This document shows, in pieces, positions 25,280-29,729 of a stretch of 29,729 nt of DNA. The stretch spans positions 1 through 29,729 of the forward strand of contig JAQICF010000053.1 in assembly GCA_027858795.1 (NCBI GenBank). Direction: 5' to 3'. The first letter of the stretch is position 1; every line of letters starts with the position of its first letter. The notes under the pieces were generated by a model that saw only the letters and a list, made by a program, of their open reading frames with translations, was not told the DNA's origin and did no database searches. The stretch is from Candidatus Delongbacteria bacterium (GTDB taxonomy: Bacteria; Delongbacteria; UBA4055). A program made the position numbers and the translations under genes.

Positions 25280-26838
25280 TCTATTGTTCCTGGAGGTTTT
25301 GAGCTGATATCATAAACAACTCTGTTCACTCCTCGAACTTCATTTATTATTCTGGTTGAGACTCTTGCAAGGAAATTATGCTCGAATGGATACCAGTCAG
25401 CCGTCATGAAGTCAATTGTTGTTACTGCCCTAAGAGCAATGACATTGTCATAAGTTCTTACATCTCCCATAACTCCAACTGTCTTCACAGGTAAGAATAC
25501 TGCAAATGCCTGTCCGATCTCGTTATAAATTCCTGCTTTTTCTATTTCATTTATGAATATATCATCTGCTTTTCTAAGAATATCACATTTCTCTTCTGAT
25601 ACTTCTCCTAGTATTCTAACCCCAAGACCGGGTCCAGGGAAAGGATGCCTGTCTATCATATGTTCATGTAATCCTAAAGCTTTTCCAAGTCTTCGAACTT
25701 CATCTTTAAAGAGATCTCTTAGAGGTTCTACAACCTTAAGTTTCATATCTTCAGGTAATCCACCTACGTTATGATGAGATTTTATTGTATCGGACGGTCC
25801 ACCCTTGGCACTAACTGATTCGATCACATCTGGATAAATAGTTCCCTGAGCAAGGAATTCCACAGAATGCCCTTCTTTTTCTAAGATATTATCGATCTCA
25901 TCATGGAATACATCAATGAATACTTTTCCGATTACTTTTCTTTTTTTCTCAGGATCTTCAACGCCTTTTAGTTCTGATAAGAATCTTTCAGCTGCATCAA
26001 CGACTATTAAGTTTAGACCTATCTTTTCTTTGAATTTATCAACGACTTTATTTCTTTCATCCAATCTTAAAAGTCCGTTATCTACAAAAATGTTAATAAG
26101 ATTATCGCCAACTGCTCTCTTTAGTAATAAAGCAGCAACAGCAGAATCAACACCACCAGAGAAACCAAGAACTATTTTTTTATCTCCAACTTCAGCTTTG
26201 ATCTTAGCAATACTTTCCTCAATAAAAGATGCTGGTGTCCAGTCTCCAGAGCATTCGCAGATGTTTTTCACAAAATCATCTAAGAATACGGATCCATTCT
26301 CTGTGTGCTCTACCTCAGGATGAAATTGAACTCCGTATATATTTCTAGTTTGATTTTTTATTACTGCAAATGGAGTATTATCACTGCGGGCAAGAACTTC
26401 AAAACCTTCAGCTAGTCTAACAACCTTATCTCCGTGGCTCATCCATACTTTCCATGGATCCTTTAAATCAGTAACAACATTTTTGAAAATGCTATCATCA
26501 ATGTCAATATTAACTTCTGCGAAACCGAATTCCTGTTCATCGCTTCTCTCAACTTTTCCACCGAGTTTTTTAGTAATAAGCTGCATACCATAGCAAATGC
26601 CAAGTATAGGAACACCAAGTTCGAATATTTCATCGGGAACATCAGGAGAATTTAAAGCATATACTGAATTTGGGCCACCGGATAAAATAATTCCTTTCGG
26701 GTTGAATTCTTTTATTTCTTCAATAGTTGTATAATAGGGTCTGAGCTCACAATATACATTGTTTTCTCTTACCCTTCTTGCGATTAGCTGATTATATTGA
26801 CTTCCAAAGTCTAAAATTAAAATTTTATCGTGATCCAT
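25270..26838 (-). CDS. guaA: GMP synthase (glutamine-hydrolysing)
   Basis: 522 residues, the usual length. The class I glutamine amidotransferase domain has Cys82 ([11 protein letters not shown]) with His173 and Glu175 ([11 protein letters not shown]). The ATP-pyrophosphatase domain has the P-loop [17 protein letters not shown] (SGGVDS at 227-232). The C-terminal dimerisation domain has [16 protein letters not shown] and ends KPPGTIEWE. It converts XMP to GMP using glutamine and ATP in the cytoplasm. I chose the second ATG (26838), because GGAGG lies five bases before it; that motif overlaps the alternative ATG four codons upstream (26850). No guanine riboswitch is apparent in the 158 bases upstream. 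Confidence 0.97.
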   Translation of the reverse strand: MDHDKILILDFGSQYNQLIARRVRENNVYCELRPYYTTIEEIKEFNPKGIILSGGPNSVYALNSPDVPDEIFELGVPILGICYGMQLITKKLGGKVERSDEQEFGFAEVNIDIDDSIFKNVVTDLKDPWKVWMSHGDKVVRLAEGFEVLARSDNTPFAVIKNQTRNIYGVQFHPEVEHTENGSVFLDDFVKNICECSGDWTPASFIEESIAKIKAEVGDKKIVLGFSGGVDSAVAALLLKRAVGDNLINIFVDNGLLRLDERNKVVDKFKEKIGLNLIVVDAAERFLSELKGVEDPEKKRKVIGKVFIDVFHDEIDNILEKEGHSVEFLAQGTIYPDVIESVSAKGGPSDTIKSHHNVGGLPEDMKLKVVEPLRDLFKDEVRRLGKALGLHEHMIDRHPFPGPGLGVRILGEVSEEKCDILRKADDIFINEIEKAGIYNEIGQAFAVFLPVKTVGVMGDVRTYDNVIALRAVTTIDFMTADWYPFEHNFLARVSTRIINEVRGVNRVVYDISSKPPGTIEWE

Positions 26839-27008
26839 GCCTGCCTCCATTGCCTATGTTTATGAATAGACCAAAGATAAACATTTATTATTTTTAAGCA
26901 AGATTATTTTTTCCAATGCAAAAAAACTTATTTATATCATGTGATTTTAGAAAAAGATTGATTATCTTCGTAAATTAAATATTCGAAAATGGAAAAAAAG
27001 GTTTAAAA

Positions 27009-27509
27009 ATGTTGAAATTTATCAAAATCATTCTGATCACAGCTTTAGTACTATTTGTTGCTAATTGCACCAAAACTCAAGAGGATAATCAGGAAAGTGA
27101 AATAAGTACAGATATAAAGACTGAAAACGTTACAGACAAAAGTATCCATAAAGATCAGCACGATCATAAAGAAGGTGAGTTATGTATCGATCCGGTAGCG
27201 AGTAAAGTTGCTTCTTTCTCAATGAAAGGTAAATATCAGGATGCGATAGATGTATTAGTTACAGCTAAGGATGTACCGGGATATCAATGGAATAAAGATA
27301 AGATATATGAGTCAATGATTTACCTTTATGATAAGACGAAACAATACGAAAAGAACATTGATGTTTGGAGAGATGGTCATAGCAAAGGGATGGTCTTTAA
27401 AATGGATAAAGCAAAAAAACATTTTGAACCTTATCTTTTATTGGATGGATTTGACGAGATCTATGAAAAAGACCTGGAATTACAAAAAGAGATAGAAAAA
27501 ACAGAATAA
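27009..27509 (+). CDS. Lipoprotein with TPR-like repeat, paralogue of the next gene
   Basis: 166 residues. The signal peptide ends in a lipobox (LFVANC, lipidated Cys at about residue 20). A charged, histidine-containing linker (HKDQHDHKEGELC) precedes an about 105-residue helical domain: VASFSMKGKYQDAIDVLVTA, KIYESMIYLYDKTKQYEKNI and FEPYLLLDGFDEIYEKDL. That domain is clearly homologous to the protein encoded 22 bases downstream. The helix pairs resemble tetratricopeptide units. It probably sits at the inner face of the outer membrane, or in the inner membrane. No specific family is recognised; function unknown. Confidence 0.72.
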   Translation: MLKFIKIILITALVLFVANCTKTQEDNQESEISTDIKTENVTDKSIHKDQHDHKEGELCIDPVASKVASFSMKGKYQDAIDVLVTAKDVPGYQWNKDKIYESMIYLYDKTKQYEKNIDVWRDGHSKGMVFKMDKAKKHFEPYLLLDGFDEIYEKDLELQKEIEKTE

Positions 27510-27531
27510 ACAATAAAAATGGAGTAAACGT

Positions 27532-28071
27532 ATGAAAAAAGTATTAGTATTATTAGTTGTAATGAGTTTTACAGTTGTAATGTTCGCAACTGGTGATGCT
27601 GGAAAAGAAATGGAAAAAAGTCATGAAAAACCACAAGATCATGTATGTTACAAGAGTGTCGTTATGCAGATCAATGCTTTTGCAAAGCAGGAAAAGTATG
27701 ATGAAGCTATGAATCTGTTGGTAAAAGCTAAGGATAACCCTAACTATGAAGGACATGTAGAGCATATTTATACAACTATGGCGTTCATTAATGACAAGAC
27801 TAAGAAGTATGAGGAGAATATCAAGGTTTGGAATGAAGGACTTGGTAAAGGTGTTGCTTTTCCGATCAATCCAACTCAAGATGAATATAAACCGTATTTG
27901 AAGTTGAAAGGTTTCTATGAAGTTGCAAAGAAGAATGCAGAGTTTAAGAAGAAAGGCGTTAAGGCAAAAGCTGAGTGTGATGACAATAAGACAAGTGAAA
28001 AGGCTAAGGCTGACTGTGACGATAAAAAAAAAGGTGATGTAGGTTGTGAAGAAAAGAAAGGTGCGAAGTAA
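27532..28071 (+). CDS. Exported TPR-like protein with Lys/Asp/Cys-rich tail
   Basis: 179 residues. A cleavable signal peptide (MKKVLVLLVVMSFTVVMFA) has no lipobox. The helical core is homologous to the preceding protein (KYDEAMNLLVKAKDNPNY, IYTTMAFINDKTKKYEENI, YKPYLKLKGFYEVAKKN). The last about 40 residues are a low-complexity tail built of imperfect units KAKAECDDNK, KAKADCDDKK and GDVGCEEKK. Together with Cys in the DHVCYKS segment, the tail cysteines could bind metal or form disulfides. The two genes form a tandem duplicate pair, probably one operon. GGAG lies about nine bases before the ATG. Confidence 0.72.
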   Translation: MKKVLVLLVVMSFTVVMFATGDAGKEMEKSHEKPQDHVCYKSVVMQINAFAKQEKYDEAMNLLVKAKDNPNYEGHVEHIYTTMAFINDKTKKYEENIKVWNEGLGKGVAFPINPTQDEYKPYLKLKGFYEVAKKNAEFKKKGVKAKAECDDNKTSEKAKADCDDKKKGDVGCEEKKGAK

Positions 28072-28078
28072 TGAATCG

Positions 28079-28184
28079 GTAGAGACACAACACCTTGTGT
28101 CTCAAATCAAGACGCAAGATATTGCAAGGGGTTGAAGCCACCTTGTCAGAAAGTCACCCTGAATTTATTTCAGGGTTTTTTATT
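28079..28184. repeat. Cluster of three dispersed repeats
   Basis: 28079-28103 is a copy of the GTAGAGAC family (see 227-251). 28125-28146 (CAAGGGGTTGAAGCCACCTTG) is an ACAAGGGG-family copy. 28153-28184 (CCCTGAATTTATTTCAGGG followed by TTTTTT) is a GTCATCCTGAA-family copy that forms a convincing terminator for the preceding gene pair. Confidence 0.7.
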
Positions 28185-28204
28185 TAAATAAGATAACATT
28201 GACC

Positions 28205-28233
28205 TTGATTTTAATGATCGCATTGGATATAAT
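28205..28233 (+). promoter_or_regulatory. Sigma70-like promoter for the beta-propeller lipoprotein gene
   Basis: TTGATT at 28205-28210 and TATAAT at 28228-28233 with 17 bases between. The start codon is 43 bases downstream. Confidence 0.6.
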
Positions 28234-28276
28234 TAGTTCAAACAAACACAATCATATCAAAAGTAGGATAAAATAA

Positions 28277-29458
28277 ATGAAATATGTCATCACATTGATC
28301 ACGCTTGTAATTTTAATAGGCTGTTCTAAAAAGGAGGATGTAAATCTTAATTATGAAACTAAGGTAAAAGACGGTGTTGAGAATATTATAAATGAAAACA
28401 GGCCTTCTGTTCTGGTTGAAGATTTGAAAATAAATCTTAAAAAATCATTTGTGATCAATGGTATGGATATATTAGATGTTGAGAAGTCTTATTTTACTAA
28501 ACCAAAATACTTTACTGTTGATTCGAAAGATAATATTTTTATTTTTGACGAAGATAAACAGAAAATTCATAAATTTAATAATACTGGTAAGCATATATAT
28601 TCATTTGCTGGCAAAGGCACAGGTCCCGGTGAATTTACAAGTGTGATGGGTTTAACATGTTTAAATGATACTATTTTAGCTTTTGATACCCCAGTAAGAA
28701 AATTAAATAGATTTGATACAGAAGGAAAGTTTTATAGAACTTCAATTATGAGCTCAAAAGCTTCTCTGTTCAATAAGTTATTTGTAGCAAATAATAAGAT
28801 ATGGTGCCATCGATTATCAACACAGAGAGTGAATGACGATTTTATGGTCTATAAATTGGTTGAAGTCAGGGATGATCATTTCAATATAATTACTTTGATT
28901 GACTCTGCAAGCACTGATTATTATTCATTTACAATAAAGAATGAATTATCAATTACTAAGGCTATAGCTGTAAGTAAGAGTCATGTTTATTCAGTAAACA
29001 AAGGTGATTATTTTATTTTTAAGATTGATGTTTTAGATGAAATGGGAGCTTTGCAAAAAGTTATTCGTAAAAAATTTGCTAGAATAAAGATTTCAGAAAA
29101 AGAGAAAGTAATCAATGTTAAAGAAATGCAGAGTAAAGGTTTTCTTGAAACAGAAGAAGATATAGAGGATTATTTAAAGGTACTAGATTATAAACCTGCA
29201 ATTAACTGGATCTATGTTGATAAATATGAAAGGTTATGGGTGAATGAAAGCAGGCATATAGAAAATCCTGATGATAATAGGATTAAGTTCAGTATTTTTA
29301 AAGATGGGATCTATTTGAATTCAGTTTTGCTAGATTTTGATGTGACCGAGCCGAATTTTATTAATGATGTTCAATATGGGAATGATCTTGTTTTTACGAA
29401 TGGTAAGATCTACGCTATGAATACAAGAGAGAACAGAATTACGGTGTATGAGTATTAA
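28277..29458 (+). CDS. 6-bladed beta-propeller lipoprotein
   Basis: 393 residues. Signal peptide MKYVITLITLVILIGC ends in a lipobox with lipidated Cys16. The body resembles the BF3164-like/NHL-type 6-bladed propeller lipoproteins of Bacteroidetes: YFTVDSKDNIFIFDEDKQKI, HKFNNTGKHIYSFAGKGTG followed by PGEF, then later blades such as LNRFDTEGKFYR, NWIYVDKYERLWV and FTNGKIYAMNTRENRITVYE. Such proteins sit on the periplasmic or surface side of the outer membrane and probably bind peptides or ligands; no enzymatic role is shown. AGGA lies about nine bases before the ATG. It has its own promoter and terminator. Confidence 0.85.
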   Translation: MKYVITLITLVILIGCSKKEDVNLNYETKVKDGVENIINENRPSVLVEDLKINLKKSFVINGMDILDVEKSYFTKPKYFTVDSKDNIFIFDEDKQKIHKFNNTGKHIYSFAGKGTGPGEFTSVMGLTCLNDTILAFDTPVRKLNRFDTEGKFYRTSIMSSKASLFNKLFVANNKIWCHRLSTQRVNDDFMVYKLVEVRDDHFNIITLIDSASTDYYSFTIKNELSITKAIAVSKSHVYSVNKGDYFIFKIDVLDEMGALQKVIRKKFARIKISEKEKVINVKEMQSKGFLETEEDIEDYLKVLDYKPAINWIYVDKYERLWVNESRHIENPDDNRIKFSIFKDGIYLNSVLLDFDVTEPNFINDVQYGNDLVFTNGKIYAMNTRENRITVYEY

Positions 29459-29503
29459 ATAATTTCCTCAAATACTTTTCATCAACAAATTTCATATCCA
29501 TCT

Positions 29504-29541
29504 AAAGAAACTTTCGCATTTTATGTGAAGGTTTCTTTTAC
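29504..29541 (+). terminator. Terminator after the beta-propeller lipoprotein
   Basis: Stem AAAGAAACTTTCGC (29504-29517) pairs with GTGAAGGTTTCTTT (29525-29538) with two G-U pairs and a 7-base loop, followed by a TACTTTT tail. Confidence 0.75.
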
Positions 29542-29579
29542 TTTTGTCAAAATATCGCATTTCCCAATTAGGCACAAAG

Positions 29580-29628
29580 CCACACTATGTAGTGTTAGGA
29601 TTAAGACAATACCACAACATGTAGTGTT
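29580..29628. promoter_or_regulatory. Paired 17-base operator-like repeats
   Basis: CCACACTATGTAGTGTT (29580-29596) and CCACAACATGTAGTGTT (29612-29628) match at 15 of 17 positions and start 32 bases apart, about three helical turns. The first contains a perfect palindrome, ACACTA-TG-TAGTGT. Both lie just upstream of a promoter, in the position of an activator site. The second is followed by a T run, so a terminator is the alternative reading. Confidence 0.55.
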
Positions 29629-29644
29629 TTTTTTCGAAAAAGAC

Positions 29645-29674
29645 TTGACAAGTAATTTGTTTGCGCCGTATATT
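29645..29674 (+). promoter_or_regulatory. Strong sigma70-like promoter for the right-edge gene
   Basis: TTGACA (29645-29650), an 18-base spacer and TATATT (29669-29674). The predicted start lies only a few bases before the ATG at 29687, so the mRNA would have almost no leader. Confidence 0.7.
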
Positions 29675-29686
29675 GTCTTTCGATCC

Positions 29687-29729
29687 ATGAAACAAACTAA
29701 GGCAGTGAAAATCTTCTCTGTTTTACACA
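29687..29729 (+). CDS. N-terminus of an unidentified gene (partial, runs off the window)
   Basis: ATG at 29687 begins an open frame reading MKQTKAVKIFSVLH to the window edge. The promoter ends 12 bases upstream and no Shine-Dalgarno sequence is visible between them, so the message may be leaderless or nearly so. Fourteen residues are too few to name a family. The basic, helical start would fit a small regulator, and the paired operator-like repeats upstream fit that too, but this is a guess. Confidence 0.5.
   Translation, partial: MKQTKAVKIFSVLH

Noticed and set aside
26851..27008. Guanine or PreQ1 riboswitch before guaA
   Set aside because: The 158 bases are very AT-rich and show no conserved three-way junction core or strong paired stems.

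Overview
The window is AT-rich DNA from an uncultured-looking Gram-negative bacterium of the FCB group. Several secreted proteins carry the type IX secretion (Por) C-terminal sorting signature (NYPNPFNPxT), and there are Reg_prop/Y_Y_Y sensor kinases, GLUG and choice-of-anchor-Q surface proteins, lipoproteins and a group-II-like geranylgeranylglyceryl phosphate synthase. A Delongbacteria- or Cloacimonadota-like origin is my best guess; the sequence alone does not settle the phylum.

Layout. 1-1488 (+): tail of a LysM protein, a GGGP synthase and a PaaI-type thioesterase, ended by a bidirectional terminator. 1557-5501 (-): a very large secreted beta-helix protein built of three repeated modules. 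5692-9254 (+): a Reg_prop histidine kinase with its NarL-type response regulator. 9317-11737 (-): a GLUG-repeat surface protein with a T9SS tail, split by one in-frame TAA. 12046-14991 (+): a long MutL/GlmL-type mutase accessory protein. 14992-16380: a RhuM-like gene followed by a second, diverged copy of the mutL 3' end. 16387-17646: a complete IS110-type insertion sequence. 17716-22571 (-): a four-gene operon of secreted or outer-membrane proteins, including a lipase-like alpha/beta hydrolase. 22947-23288 (+): a zinc-ribbon protein. 23431-26838 (-): guaA, a secreted protein, a CheY-like receiver and PlsC. 27009-29458 (+): two tandem paralogous exported proteins and a beta-propeller lipoprotein. 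The right edge holds a strong promoter with paired operator-like repeats and the first codons of another gene.

The main discovery-type observation is in the IS110 element. Its non-coding left end can be read as a bridge RNA. One loop carries two guides matching the two halves of the target (TTGTCATT and the complement of CATTCTCG). A second loop carries two guides matching the element's own right and left ends (ACAGTACAT and the complement of CATCGTA). The four matches independently fix the element boundaries and a CAT core. Joining right end to left end also creates a sigma70-like promoter with 17-bp spacing just upstream of the RNA. The target is a dispersed intergenic repeat that often doubles as a transcription terminator.

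Short palindromic dispersed repeats of at least five families lie in nearly every intergenic gap and account for much of the non-coding DNA. I saw no tRNA, rRNA or CRISPR array.
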